Below, one piece after another: positions 15,167 to 24,835 of a stretch of 64,000 bases of DNA; positions within the stretch are counted from its first letter, which is position 1, and every line of letters starts with the position of its first letter. Both the position numbers and the translations under genes were made by a program. This DNA is from Lachnospiraceae bacterium (GTDB lineage: Bacteria > Bacillota > Clostridia > Lachnospirales > Lachnospiraceae): positions 1 to 64,000 of the forward strand of contig JAAWEK010000017.1 in NCBI GenBank assembly GCA_022794265.1, written 5' to 3'. Below the pieces are notes generated by a model. The model worked only from the letters and a program-made list of their open reading frames with translations. It did no database searches and was not told the origin of the DNA.

Positions 15167-16120
15167 CTAGTACCGGTCGGTTCTTCTTATATTGGTTTCC
15201 AGCATACGCTGATAACCGTACCATTCCGTTCCCTCCTGAGGTTTTCCTCCCAGCAGGATTTCACTGATGGTTTCCATCCTGGCATCCGCATTATCCGCAA
15301 GATTTAATGCAAACGCCTCCGCAAGAGCCGGTTTCTTTGGGGAACCATATTCCAGTTCTCCATGATGCGCCAGAATACAATGCTTCAGTTCCCGGGCCAT
15401 TTTCGCCGGAAAATCCGGCAATTCATCAATTCTTTTTCCCACAATCTCATATCCCACTACAATGTGGCCCAGCAATTGTCCTTCATCCGTATAATCGTTC
15501 TGTGGAAACTGCGACAACTCATACACTTTGCCAATGTCATGGAACAGGGCTGCCGTAATCAGCAAATCCCGGTTCAGAACCGGATACATTGATGCAAAAA
15601 AATCGCACAGTTTTGCCACTGATAATGTATGCTCCAGCAGGCCGCCTATAAAACTGTGATGAATGCTTTTTGCCGCAGAATGTTTCTTAAAAACTTTTAC
15701 AAAATCCGTATCACCCACAAAAAAAGACTTCAACAACCGATTTAAATGGGAATTCCGGACAGAATCCGCCAGATGCAGTAATTCATCATACATTTTCTCA
15801 ATGTTTTTCGTACTGCTGGGAAGATAATCAGCAGGGTCATATTCTCCTTCCTGGGCTTTTCTCAGACTTCTGACATTCATCTGCAATGCTCCGTTAAAAG
15901 TAATCACTTCAGCGGACACATCCACATAATCCAGCGCTTCAAAATCCATGATTCCACCGCTGTGAGGGTCCCATATCTTACCGTCAATACACCCTGTCTT
16001 ATCCTGTAAAATAATATTATCATAAGGTTTTCCTGTCTTCGTAACTGCCGAATTCTTCTGTTTGCAGAGGTAAATCCCCCGAACCTGCTCACCGTCTCTC
16101 AACGTCTCAATAAACTTCAT
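15167..16120 (-). CDS. yhaM: 3'-5' exoribonuclease YhaM family
   Basis: 317 residues with the YhaM layout: an N-terminal OB-fold nucleic-acid-binding domain (about 10-90, motif ILQDKTGCIDGKIWD) and a C-terminal HD domain (about 150-310). The HD ligands are seen as HHSFIGGLLEHTLSV, AALFHDIGK, ILAHHGELEYG and ALNLADNADARM. YhaM trims RNA and single-stranded DNA from the 3' end in Firmicutes. All metal ligands are present. The stop is followed about 100 bases later by rlmD in the same direction. Confidence 0.88.
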   Translation of the reverse strand: MKFIETLRDGEQVRGIYLCKQKNSAVTKTGKPYDNIILQDKTGCIDGKIWDPHSGGIMDFEALDYVDVSAEVITFNGALQMNVRSLRKAQEGEYDPADYLPSSTKNIEKMYDELLHLADSVRNSHLNRLLKSFFVGDTDFVKVFKKHSAAKSIHHSFIGGLLEHTLSVAKLCDFFASMYPVLNRDLLITAALFHDIGKVYELSQFPQNDYTDEGQLLGHIVVGYEIVGKRIDELPDFPAKMARELKHCILAHHGELEYGSPKKPALAEAFALNLADNADARMETISEILLGGKPQEGTEWYGYQRMLETNIRRTDRY

Positions 16121-16272
16121 ATTTATTCACATAAACCTTTCCCGTAGCAACTCTACGTATATTCTGTAAATCCAATCTCTGATCCAATAAAATAAGTGAG
16201 ACAGATAAAACTATGTACGCGTTCTGCTGTCTCACTGAATTATAATTGATATTGAAAACAGAATCAACCACT

Positions 16273-17553
16273 TTATCCGTTTCCGACTATCACACTATAA
16301 ACAATTTCCTTATATCCGTCTTTACCCTTCCGCATTACTTCAATACTAATCACATCCCCAGGGCTGTGTTCCTGAAGGATTTTCATATACTCTTTTATAT
16401 TTTTCACCCCTCCTCCCTCAATTTCCACCAGAATATCACCGTTCATCAGACCGGAAATATATGCCGGAGAATCCTTGACAGTTCCGGTAATATACACTCC
16501 CAAAGGCATCTCCTTATCTATATTTTCAATGACTTCATCAGTAACATCTTCGCCATTTATGCCAAGATAAGAAATACTGTTTCCATTCATAAGCTTTTCA
16601 ATATATAAAGCTAATTCATCCAAATGTACGGCTGAAACAATCCCCTTCATATTTCGGGGCTCTATTCCCCGAATAATCATTCCCAGAATGTTTCCTTCCA
16701 AATCCATGACAAACCCGTTCATGGAGCCGCTATTTGAAATGTTGGTTGTCATAAGCCTATACCGGATATCAGTTTTATCCTCTATATGCCCCACGGAAGT
16801 AAGGGATCCGTATGCCATAAAACGTTCCAAACCATATGGATTCCCCATCAATACCACCTTTTCTCCTCCAAAAACTTTATGATCCCCGAACCTATGAATA
16901 TCAACTACGGAAAGTTCTGAAAAAGTAACTTCATCCACAACGCCACCGGCAATGCAAAGCAGGGCAACTCCCACGTTCCGGCTGGATTTATAAATCTCCG
17001 CCCGGTATCCTTTTCCGTTGTTCAGATAGACCAAAAGACTCTTGCAGTCCTCAACCGACTCAAAATCTGTCAGAATTAGTATCCCCTCCGTTTCGGAAGC
17101 AGAAATAATGATTCCGCTGCTTATGGTCTTCCTCTCGTTTTCTTCATCAAACCATTCGCTGCTCTTACCGGAAACGACAGTAGCCATGGACTTATCCATT
17201 TGTTCTCCAATGGCTCCCAGCTTCTCATAGGTTATTGTATATTCTTCCATATTAATTTCATATTCGGCCAATGCCTTTTTTACTGCCTCTTCCACTGAGA
17301 TGGTAGTAATTTCATCTTCCGGATCCGTATTCCGCTCCGCTGCGGCTCCCTCTCCATTTTTACCGTTCCGGTTATTAAAAAAATGCTCAATATACGGCTT
17401 TGCCCAATAAAAGGTCAGACAGGAAATCAGTCCAAACAATATTGCACATCCAATGACAAACAAAACGGTGCGCAGAGGACTCTGACCGGACAACTTCTGA
17501 TTCAGTATCTTTTCATTAATAAAATCAAACTTATTATTCTTTTCATCATTCAT
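16273..17553 (-). CDS. HtrA-like membrane protein with PDZ domain, probable pseudoprotease
   Basis: 426 residues from the ATG at 17553 (GGAGG 6 bases upstream; the ATG at 17589 lacks this). There is a cytoplasmic N-terminus, one membrane helix (about 28-50), a linker, a trypsin-like domain (about 115-310) and a C-terminal PDZ domain (about 330-425, motif DSPAYISGLMNGDILVEIEG). By alignment with the HtrA pattern, the catalytic His position is Glu165 (LTDFESVED where TNyHVie is expected), the Asp position is Asn193 (NVGVALL) and the Ser region reads ISNSGSMNG instead of PGNSGGPL. It is therefore unlikely to cleave peptides and may act as a binding or sensing scaffold at the cell surface. Confidence 0.8.
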   Translation of the reverse strand: MNDEKNNKFDFINEKILNQKLSGQSPLRTVLFVIGCAILFGLISCLTFYWAKPYIEHFFNNRNGKNGEGAAAERNTDPEDEITTISVEEAVKKALAEYEINMEEYTITYEKLGAIGEQMDKSMATVVSGKSSEWFDEENERKTISSGIIISASETEGILILTDFESVEDCKSLLVYLNNGKGYRAEIYKSSRNVGVALLCIAGGVVDEVTFSELSVVDIHRFGDHKVFGGEKVVLMGNPYGLERFMAYGSLTSVGHIEDKTDIRYRLMTTNISNSGSMNGFVMDLEGNILGMIIRGIEPRNMKGIVSAVHLDELALYIEKLMNGNSISYLGINGEDVTDEVIENIDKEMPLGVYITGTVKDSPAYISGLMNGDILVEIEGGGVKNIKEYMKILQEHSPGDVISIEVMRKGKDGYKEIVYSVIVGNG

Positions 17554-17589
17554 AAAAATCCTCCATGCCGGGCAATTTCCAGAAAACAT

Positions 17590-17839
17590 TATCGGTCGTC
17601 CAAACCTTCACCATTATATCTGAAATTTTCTGCTCCGGCATATTTTTAAATACAAAAAAACGAGACTGCCATCTCTTTTTCCGATCCTATACTAAATATA
17701 AACGTAATAATACTATATCCGAACTTTTTATATGATTGTATTTTACTAAAATAATATGAACAATTTATGAAAAATAATTTAACACTCACGGGTTTTAAAA
17801 CAAAAAATTCATTTTTAATATTAATTGTCCCATATATAA
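17590..17839. other. Intergenic region between divergent htrA-like gene and mutS2
   Basis: A/T-rich DNA. A 108-codon minus-strand frame covers it but overlaps the mutS2 start, has no ribosome site and reads like random A/T-rich translation. I see no structured RNA here. The only supported feature nearby is the mutS2 promoter. Confidence 0.4.
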
Positions 17840-17868
17840 TTGCTAAGTTTAAAAAATTAGAGTAAAAT
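17840..17868 (+). promoter_or_regulatory. Putative mutS2 promoter
   Basis: -35 TTGCTA (17840-17845), 17-base spacer, -10 TAAAAT (17863-17868), about 80 bases before the mutS2 ATG. Confidence 0.55.
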
Positions 17869-17951
17869 AGACATATATTCTGCTCTGGCAATTTTAAATC
17901 CCACAACACAATTGGCCGGGGTATATTGTAAGAAAGGTAATATGTGCATTT

Positions 17952-20333
17952 ATGAATAAAAAAGCAATTCATACTTTAGAATTTGATAAAGTTATAAATA
18001 TATTGAAAGAATTTTCCTCCTGTCCCGAAGGCCGCATAAAATGTGAAAACCTTCTGCCTTTAGATAATCTGGAGGATATACGAAATTTACAGACCCAGGC
18101 CACAGATGCCCTTACCCGGATTCTGCGTTCCGGAAGTCTGTCTTTTTCTGGCACCAGGAATATCGTGGAATCCCTGAAACGGCTGGAAGTGGGAAGCACT
18201 CTTGGAACTGGTGAACTTTTAAACATAAGCTCGGTTCTGAAAGTGGCCGCAAGGGCAAAGGCTTTTTCCCGCCGGGAAGAATCCGCCGCTGAAGACAGCA
18301 TAAATTATATGTTTGAAGCATTGGAACCCTTAACCAATCTGAATAACGACATTACCCGATGCATATTATCTGAAGAAGAAATCAGCGACGATGCCAGCCC
18401 TGCTTTAAAAAGTCTCCGTCGGAAAATGAAACAGGCCAATGACCAGATTCATTCGGGACTGAATGCACTGATTAATTCCCAAAGTACCCGCAGCTACCTT
18501 CAGGACAACGTTATTACCATGAGGAACGGCAGATACTGTATCCCTGTAAAACAGGAATACCGGAATCAGGTTCCCGGACTGATACACGACCAATCCTCCA
18601 CCGGCTCCACAATATTCGTGGAACCCATGGCAATTGTCAAACTTAACAACGAAATAAAAGAACTTCTGCTGAAAGAATCCGATGAAATAGAAAAAATTCT
18701 GGCCGGACTCTCTGCACAATGCGCTGAAATGCTGAATGAAATCGATGCCGACTACAGAATGCTGACCGATCTGGATTTCATTTTTGCCAGAGCCTTATTT
18801 TCCCGCTCCATAAAGGGAAGCGAACCCATATTTAATAACGAAGGACGTATCAATATCAAAAAAGGACGTCATCCGCTGATATCCGGAGATACTGTAGTTC
18901 CAATCGATATCCGGCTGGGAGATACCTTTGACCTGCTTATCGTCACCGGACCGAATACCGGTGGTAAAACCGTTTCTCTGAAAACCGTGGGACTCCTGAC
19001 ACTGATGGGGCAGGCAGGACTGCATATTCCTGCGGACGACGGCTCTTCTCTTTCCTTATTTAAAGAAGTTTATGCCGATATCGGCGATGAACAGAGTATT
19101 GAACAAAGCCTGAGTACCTTTTCCTCTCATATGACCAACATTGTAAACATAATAAATCAGGCAGACCGGGATTCCCTTGTATTATTCGACGAACTGGGCG
19201 CCGGTACTGACCCGGTAGAGGGAGCAGCTTTAGCCACTTCCATCCTGTCGTTTCTTCACAATATGCAGGTCAGAACCATGGCCACTACCCATTACAGTGA
19301 GTTAAAAGTATTTGCCCTTTCAACGGAAGGGGTGGAAAATGCCAGCTGTGAGTTTAATGTGGAGACTCTGCAGCCAACCTACCGGCTTCTGATAGGTGTT
19401 CCAGGCAAGAGCAATGCCTTTGCCATATCCTCCAAACTGGGACTTCCTGATTTTATCATCGAAGATTCCAAAAAGCGAATTACAGAGGACAGTATTGCTT
19501 TTGAAGATGTTATTTCCGATCTGGAAAGTAGTAAAGTCATCATTGAACAGGAGCGTCAGGAAATTGAACAATACAAATCTGAAATTGAGCAGTTAAAACT
19601 CCAGCTTGAAAAGAAACATGAAAAGCTTGATGACAGACGGGAACGCATTTTGCGGAATGCAAACGAAGAAGCCGCCCGAATTTTGAAGGATGCCAAAGAA
19701 TTTGCAGATCAGACCATCAGGGAAGTAAATAAATATGCTAAATCCGGCGATACAAAATCTCTTGAAAATTCCCGCCGCAATGTAAGAGAAAAATTGGGAA
19801 AAACCCATGAGAAATTATCTGTTGGAAATAAAAATGTTCCTCATAAACTTCATAAAGCCTCTGAATTTAAAATCGGAGATAAGGTTAAAGTGCTTAGCAT
19901 GAACGTGGAAGGTACTGTTCATACCCTGCCGAATGCAAAAGGGGATTTAACCGTACAAATGGGAATTCTTCGTTCCAATGTGAATATCCGCGACTTAATT
20001 ATTATAGAAGAAACACCAGTCACAGAGAAAAAAATGATGCATACCTCTTCTTCCGGTATTAAGGTATCCAAATCCATGAACACTTCAGCGGAGATTAAAC
20101 TGCTGGGAATGAATTCTGATGATGCTATTGCATTACTGGACAAATATTTAGATGATGCCTACCTTTCCCATATTCCAAGCGTTCGCATTGTTCACGGAAA
20201 GGGAACGGGAATTCTCCGGAATGCGGTTCACAATCATTTAAAAAAATGCAAATATGTCAGCGAATATCATCTGGCCTCCTATGGGGAAGGTGATTCCGGC
20301 GTCACCATTGCAACATTTAAAACAGGAAAATAA
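17952..20333 (+). CDS. mutS2: MutS2 family DNA mismatch/recombination protein
   Basis: 793 residues, full length for the family. Core and lever regions are followed by the ABC ATPase with Walker A GPNTGGKT (333-340), Walker B/signature LFDELGAGTDPVEGAAL, a long coiled coil (about 515-600), a KOW-like segment (about 635-675) and a C-terminal Smr domain (about 715-793). MutS2 binds branched DNA and, in Bacillus, also collided ribosomes. The Smr start reads EIKLLGM where EL-D-L-R-G is usual, so the Asp and Arg thought important for Smr nuclease activity are missing, although HGKGTG is kept. Upstream of the two-component genes, in the same direction. Confidence 0.9.
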   Translation: MNKKAIHTLEFDKVINILKEFSSCPEGRIKCENLLPLDNLEDIRNLQTQATDALTRILRSGSLSFSGTRNIVESLKRLEVGSTLGTGELLNISSVLKVAARAKAFSRREESAAEDSINYMFEALEPLTNLNNDITRCILSEEEISDDASPALKSLRRKMKQANDQIHSGLNALINSQSTRSYLQDNVITMRNGRYCIPVKQEYRNQVPGLIHDQSSTGSTIFVEPMAIVKLNNEIKELLLKESDEIEKILAGLSAQCAEMLNEIDADYRMLTDLDFIFARALFSRSIKGSEPIFNNEGRINIKKGRHPLISGDTVVPIDIRLGDTFDLLIVTGPNTGGKTVSLKTVGLLTLMGQAGLHIPADDGSSLSLFKEVYADIGDEQSIEQSLSTFSSHMTNIVNIINQADRDSLVLFDELGAGTDPVEGAALATSILSFLHNMQVRTMATTHYSELKVFALSTEGVENASCEFNVETLQPTYRLLIGVPGKSNAFAISSKLGLPDFIIEDSKKRITEDSIAFEDVISDLESSKVIIEQERQEIEQYKSEIEQLKLQLEKKHEKLDDRRERILRNANEEAARILKDAKEFADQTIREVNKYAKSGDTKSLENSRRNVREKLGKTHEKLSVGNKNVPHKLHKASEFKIGDKVKVLSMNVEGTVHTLPNAKGDLTVQMGILRSNVNIRDLIIIEETPVTEKKMMHTSSSGIKVSKSMNTSAEIKLLGMNSDDAIALLDKYLDDAYLSHIPSVRIVHGKGTGILRNAVHNHLKKCKYVSEYHLASYGEGDSGVTIATFKTGK

Positions 20334-20371
20334 ACAGGATGAAATAATTTTTAGGAAATGGAGATATATCA

Positions 20372-21079
20372 ATGGTAAATAAACAGAAAATACTAATCGT
20401 GGATGATGATTCCAATATTGCTGAACTGATTTCGCTTTATCTTACAAAAGAATGTTTTGAAACACAGATGGTGGGAGACGGCGAAGAAGCCCTTAAGGTT
20501 TATCATGAATTTCATCCCGACTTAATACTTTTAGACTTAATGCTTCCGGGTATCGACGGTTATGAAGTCTGCCGGGAAATCCGGAAGAGTTCCCATACCC
20601 CTATTATCATGCTTTCCGCCAAAGGCGAAGTATTTGATAAAGTATTGGGGCTGGAACTGGGAGCCGACGACTATATCATCAAACCCTTTGATTCCAAAGA
20701 ACTGGTGGCAAGAGTCAAAGCCGTACTGAGACGATATAAATTTACCCCGGAAACCACTGCCTCAGCCATTCCTCCCCAGTCGGAATATGTGGAGTATCCG
20801 GACCTTATAATCAATCTTACCAACTATTCGGTAACATATCAGGGCAGAAACATAGATATGCCGCCAAAAGAACTGGAACTATTATACTTTCTGGCATCCT
20901 CTCCAAATCAGGTATTTACCAGAGAGCAGCTGTTGGACAACATATGGGGATATGAATATCTCGGGGATACCCGGACCGTGGATGTACATATCAAACGAAT
21001 CCGGGAAAAAATTAACGATCACCCCGCATGGGCCTTATCAACCGTATGGGGAATCGGATATAAATTTGAAAGTCGATAA
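20372..21079 (+). CDS. OmpR-family response regulator
   Basis: 235 residues. A receiver domain (about 5-118) has the acidic pair in IVDDDSN, the phospho-acceptor Asp in LILLDLMLPGIDGYEV, the conserved Thr/Ser region PIIMLSAK and the Lys in IIKPFDS. A winged-helix DNA-binding domain (about 135-233) has REQLLDNIWGYEYLGDTRTV. It forms a two-component pair with the sensor kinase that begins about 65 bases later. Target genes are not visible; the pair resembles the WalR/PhoP-like regulators of wall or envelope stress in Firmicutes. Confidence 0.9.
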   Translation: MVNKQKILIVDDDSNIAELISLYLTKECFETQMVGDGEEALKVYHEFHPDLILLDLMLPGIDGYEVCREIRKSSHTPIIMLSAKGEVFDKVLGLELGADDYIIKPFDSKELVARVKAVLRRYKFTPETTASAIPPQSEYVEYPDLIINLTNYSVTYQGRNIDMPPKELELLYFLASSPNQVFTREQLLDNIWGYEYLGDTRTVDVHIKRIREKINDHPAWALSTVWGIGYKFESR

Positions 21080-21144
21080 AATTTCTAATCTGTAACCATG
21101 ATTATCACAAGTACCTAAATAAAGTATAACGAAAGGACCGTGTC

Positions 21145-22587
21145 TTGACACACACTGAAATGAAACATACCATATATTATAAATTTATCTTAGGTTATAT
21201 CCTGTTCGGTCTGCTGGGTATTTTAATCATTGATATGTGGACTTCCAGAGAAACCCTCCGTACCATGGCTTCCGATAAAGCCTCGGTTCTCTATTCCGGC
21301 GGTGTTACCATTGTGAACGATTATTTTAAAGAGGGTTTGAACGACAATATTCCGGAAAATATCACCAGTAATCTGGACACTGCCGCAAAACTTCTGGAAG
21401 CCCGACTATGGATTATAAAGGACAATGGACAGATATTATATGATTCCCATACTTCTCAAAAGCATATGGTCATACAGGATTTTGACTCAACGGACTTTGG
21501 AAATAAATATTACATGATTGGAAATTTTTATGATACTTTTTCAGAAGAAACATTATCTGTCATTACACCGATTACCAGTAATTTTTCTACCGACGGCTAT
21601 ATCCTGATTCACCAACAGACAGAAACCATTGCAGAAAATGAAAATTCGGTAATTATTGTGGTCTATAAAACATTCCTGATTATATTTCTGCTTTCACTTT
21701 TGATTTTGCTGCTTTTTACATTGATTGTATTTATTCCACTGAAAAAAATCAGCCGGGCAGCCGGCGAATTTGCCAAGGGAAAACTTACATATGACGGATT
21801 AAAAGATTTTACCACTGACGATGAAATCGGAAGATTAGGCGTATCCTTGGATTTTATGGCTTCAGAATTATTTAATCTGGAAGAAGACCAGAAAAAATTT
21901 ATTGCAAACGTTTCCCATGACTTTCGTTCACCACTTACTTCCATTAAAGGATATATTGAAGCAATGATGGACGGAACCATACCCCCGGAGTTGCAGAATA
22001 AATATCTGAATATCGTCCTGTTTGAAACCGAACGTTTAACAAAACTTACGGAAAATCTGTTAAATCTGAATGCCTGGGACACGAAAGGAAGCCGGCTGGA
22101 AATAACGGATTTTAACCTGTATTCCCTGATTAAACCCATTATCGCCACCTTTGAAGGGAAATGCGAGAAAAAAAACATCACGATTGAACTGGCACTGGGT
22201 TCCCGCAATTATACAGTCAGCGCCGACCGGGATAAGATTCAGCAGGTCATTTACAATCTGGTAGACAATGCCGTAAAATTCAGTCACAATGATTCTTCCA
22301 TTGATATCAGAATTACCGACCGATATGAGAAAATCTTTATATCCATTAAAGACAGTGGTATTGGAATTCCAAAAGAAAGTTTAAAAAAGATTTGGGAACG
22401 ATTTTATAAGACAGATTTATCCCGGGGTAAGGATAAGACCGGTTCCGGTCTTGGACTGTCCATTACCCGGGAAATCATTCAGGCACATAATGAAAATATA
22501 AATGTTATCAGTACCGAAGGTGCCGGCACCGAATTTATATTTACACTGCAGAAAGCAAAAAAACAATTAAAAGAATATAGTGAATAA
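21145..22587 (+). CDS. Sensor histidine kinase
   Basis: 480 residues from the TTG at 21145, which has GAAAGG about 8 bases upstream; a later ATG exists but the ribosome site suits TTG. Two membrane helices (about 12-32 and 170-195) flank an extracellular sensor domain, followed by HAMP (about 195-245), HisKA with the phospho-acceptor His in FIANVSHDFRSPLTSI, and HATPase_c with N box VIYNLVDNAVKF, G1 DSGIGI and G2 GSGLGLSI. It phosphorylates the preceding OmpR-type regulator. The signal is unknown. Confidence 0.9.
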   Translation: MTHTEMKHTIYYKFILGYILFGLLGILIIDMWTSRETLRTMASDKASVLYSGGVTIVNDYFKEGLNDNIPENITSNLDTAAKLLEARLWIIKDNGQILYDSHTSQKHMVIQDFDSTDFGNKYYMIGNFYDTFSEETLSVITPITSNFSTDGYILIHQQTETIAENENSVIIVVYKTFLIIFLLSLLILLLFTLIVFIPLKKISRAAGEFAKGKLTYDGLKDFTTDDEIGRLGVSLDFMASELFNLEEDQKKFIANVSHDFRSPLTSIKGYIEAMMDGTIPPELQNKYLNIVLFETERLTKLTENLLNLNAWDTKGSRLEITDFNLYSLIKPIIATFEGKCEKKNITIELALGSRNYTVSADRDKIQQVIYNLVDNAVKFSHNDSSIDIRITDRYEKIFISIKDSGIGIPKESLKKIWERFYKTDLSRGKDKTGSGLGLSITREIIQAHNENINVISTEGAGTEFIFTLQKAKKQLKEYSE

Positions 22588-22602
22588 ACAAAATGATGCA
22601 GT

Positions 22603-23103
22603 TTATTCTGTTAACCAATGAAGTCTGTGGAGTTCTCCCTCAGACTTCATTCCTTTAAAATCCTGCTGGCGCAACGCCTCATACAGTACAATTGCAGCGG
22701 AATTGGATAAATTCAGGGAACGGATATCCGGATTCATGGGTATACGGATACATGTATCGGGATGATTTATTAAAATCTCCTCTGGAATTCCAGCGCTCTC
22801 CTTGCCAAACATGATATAACAATCTTCCTCATACGAAACATCTGTATATCTCTGTTTTGCCTTAGTAGTAGCCATATAAATCTTTGCACCCGGATTTTGC
22901 TCTATAAAATCTTCATATCCGTCATACTCTGTAACATCCAGATACTTCCAGTAATCCATTCCTGCCCTTTTCACAGCTTTTTCTGTAATCTGGAATCCCA
23001 TAGGCCCTATCAGATGCAGTCTGGTTCCGGTGGCTACACAGGTTCGTCCTATATTTCCTGTATTTTGCGGTATTTCCGGCTCAAATAAAACAATATTCAT
23101 CAT
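22603..23103 (-). CDS. trmL: tRNA (cytidine/uridine-34 2'-O)-methyltransferase TrmL
   Basis: 166 residues, the normal TrmL length. SPOUT-fold motifs: N-terminal IVLFEPEIPQNTGNIGRTC, the middle MFGKESAGIPEEIL, and the C-terminal trefoil knot RIPMNPDIRSLNLSNSAAIV. TrmL methylates the wobble ribose of certain leucine tRNAs. It converges with the histidine kinase gene, leaving only 15 bases between stops. Confidence 0.9.
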   Translation of the reverse strand: MMNIVLFEPEIPQNTGNIGRTCVATGTRLHLIGPMGFQITEKAVKRAGMDYWKYLDVTEYDGYEDFIEQNPGAKIYMATTKAKQRYTDVSYEEDCYIMFGKESAGIPEEILINHPDTCIRIPMNPDIRSLNLSNSAAIVLYEALRQQDFKGMKSEGELHRLHWLTE

Positions 23104-23137
23104 TTTGCTTCTCTCCCATCAGGAATATACTTTTCTA

Positions 23138-24307
23138 TCATTGTACCTCCAGTCTGGAAATAAAAGATGCCAGACGTCCCAGCGCCTCCTTTAAATCATC
23201 CAGAGAATATGCGTAAGAAATCCGCAAAAAACCCTCTCCGCACTGTCCAAACGCCGTTCCCGGAACCACCGCAACTTTTTCTTCCTGTAGTAAACGGTTG
23301 GCAAATTCCTCCGACGTCATTCCAAATTTTTTAATGCTTGGGAACATATAAAAGGCTCCGTAAGGTTCAAAACAATCCAGTCCCATTTCCGAAAATGCAT
23401 TCAGCAGATACCGTCTTCTCTGATTATAGGACTCACGCATCAATTCCACGTCTTTGTCCCCGTTCTTTAATGCCTCCACTGCTGCATACTGACTGTTGGT
23501 AGGGGCACACATGATGACGAACTGATGGATTTTAATCATCTGTTTTATGATTTCCTTTGGCCCTGCCGCATATCCCAGCCTCCAGCCGGTCATAGCATAT
23601 GATTTTGAAAATCCGTTAATGACGATGGTCCGCTCCTTCATCCCTGGAACAGAAGCAATAGAAACGTGATTTTCACCATTATATGTAAGTTCCGAATAGA
23701 TTTCATCTGACAGAACAAAAATATCATGTTCCAGACATACCTGTGCTATCTCCTCCAAATCCTTTTTCTCCATAATGGAGCCAGTGGGATTATTCGGGAA
23801 CGGCAGCACCAGAATCTTGGTCTTATCCGTAAGTTTTTCCAATACTTCTTCTTTTGTGAGCCGGAACTGGTTTTCTTCCTTCAGTTCTATAATCACCGGT
23901 TTTCCATAGGCAAGCTGTACGCATGGTACATAGGATACATAGCTGGGCTGGGGAATCAATACTTCATCTCCAGGATCTATCATGGCTCTTATGGCGGCAT
24001 CTATGGCTTCGCTGCCCCCCACCGTTACCATGACCTCTGTATTATAATCATAATCCAGCTCAAATCTCCGGTTCAGATAACGGCAGATTTCCTCTTTTAA
24101 TTCTTTCAGACCTGCATTGGAAGTATAAAAGGTTCTTCCTCTCTCCAAAGAATATATACCTTCTTCCCGGATATGCCATGGCGTATCAAAATCAGGTTCA
24201 CCAACCCCTAAGGATATGGCATCCTTCATTTCACTAACTATATCAAAAAACTTTCTAATGCCTGACGGCTGTATTTCAACGACTATATTTGATAATGGGT
24301 TTCTCAA
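23138..24307 (-). CDS. Class I/II PLP-dependent aminotransferase
   Basis: 389 residues of the aspartate/aromatic aminotransferase fold. The substrate Arg region is SNAGLKELKEEI, the PLP-binding Tyr/Asp are in FVLSDEIYSELTY, and the Schiff-base Lys is in NGFSKSYAMTGWRLGY. The start is TTG at 24307, forming a TTGA overlap with the Lrp-type regulator upstream, so the two are translationally coupled. In Gram-positives this gene pair is common and the amino acid substrate is often assigned only by experiment (PatA-like or aspartate-type). The regulator probably senses an amino acid handled by this enzyme. Confidence 0.85.
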   Translation of the reverse strand: MRNPLSNIVVEIQPSGIRKFFDIVSEMKDAISLGVGEPDFDTPWHIREEGIYSLERGRTFYTSNAGLKELKEEICRYLNRRFELDYDYNTEVMVTVGGSEAIDAAIRAMIDPGDEVLIPQPSYVSYVPCVQLAYGKPVIIELKEENQFRLTKEEVLEKLTDKTKILVLPFPNNPTGSIMEKKDLEEIAQVCLEHDIFVLSDEIYSELTYNGENHVSIASVPGMKERTIVINGFSKSYAMTGWRLGYAAGPKEIIKQMIKIHQFVIMCAPTNSQYAAVEALKNGDKDVELMRESYNQRRRYLLNAFSEMGLDCFEPYGAFYMFPSIKKFGMTSEEFANRLLQEEKVAVVPGTAFGQCGEGFLRISYAYSLDDLKEALGRLASFISRLEVQ

Positions 24308-24786
24308 GGTGTCACCAGCATCCTTTCATCTTTATTATTTTTTACCAGAACAGTTCCATGATCTTTGTATTTCTTAAGAATAAAATGGGTGGCTGTGCCA
24401 CGGATAGCCTCCAGCGGCGCCAGCCGTTCAGTAACGAACTGTGCCACTTCTTTCATGGTCTTTTCTTCTATGATTACGGTAAAATCAAATCCGCCGGACA
24501 TCAGATATACGGCCCTGACCTCGTCATAATTATACATTCTCTCTGCTATCTTATCAAAACCCAGTCCCCGTTGAGGCGTAACCTGTACCTCAATTAATGC
24601 CGTAACCTTTTCTTCGCTGGTACTGTCCCAGTTAATCAGAGTGTGATAACCGCAGATGATTTTCTCTTTTTCCATATCTGCTATCTCATTTGCCACCTCT
24701 GCCTCGCTGATTCCCAGCATAACGGCAAGGTCTTTTAAATCAATTCTGGCGTTATTCTCTATCATTGATAATATTTTTTCCCTCAT
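24304..24786 (-). CDS. Lrp/AsnC-family transcriptional regulator
   Basis: 160 residues. The N-terminal helix-turn-helix (about 1-55, IDLKDLAVMLGISEAEV) is followed by a RAM/AsnC ligand-binding domain (about 65-140, VYLMSGGFDFTVIIE). The gene overlaps the aminotransferase downstream by 4 bases, so one transcript makes both. Members usually bind an amino acid and act as feast/famine regulators, often controlling their own operon. The start ATG has AAAGGAG upstream. Confidence 0.88.
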   Translation of the reverse strand: MREKILSMIENNARIDLKDLAVMLGISEAEVANEIADMEKEKIICGYHTLINWDSTSEEKVTALIEVQVTPQRGLGFDKIAERMYNYDEVRAVYLMSGGFDFTVIIEEKTMKEVAQFVTERLAPLEAIRGTATHFILKKYKDHGTVLVKNNKDERMLVTP

Positions 24787-24835
24787 GACAATCTCCTTTT
24801 TATTTTAATCTTGTACTTTCTGCGATTATTATTTA

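Noticed and set aside
17646..17972. A 108-codon minus-strand ORF before mutS2
   Set aside because: It overlaps the mutS2 start and promoter, has no ribosome site and reads like random A/T-rich translation.
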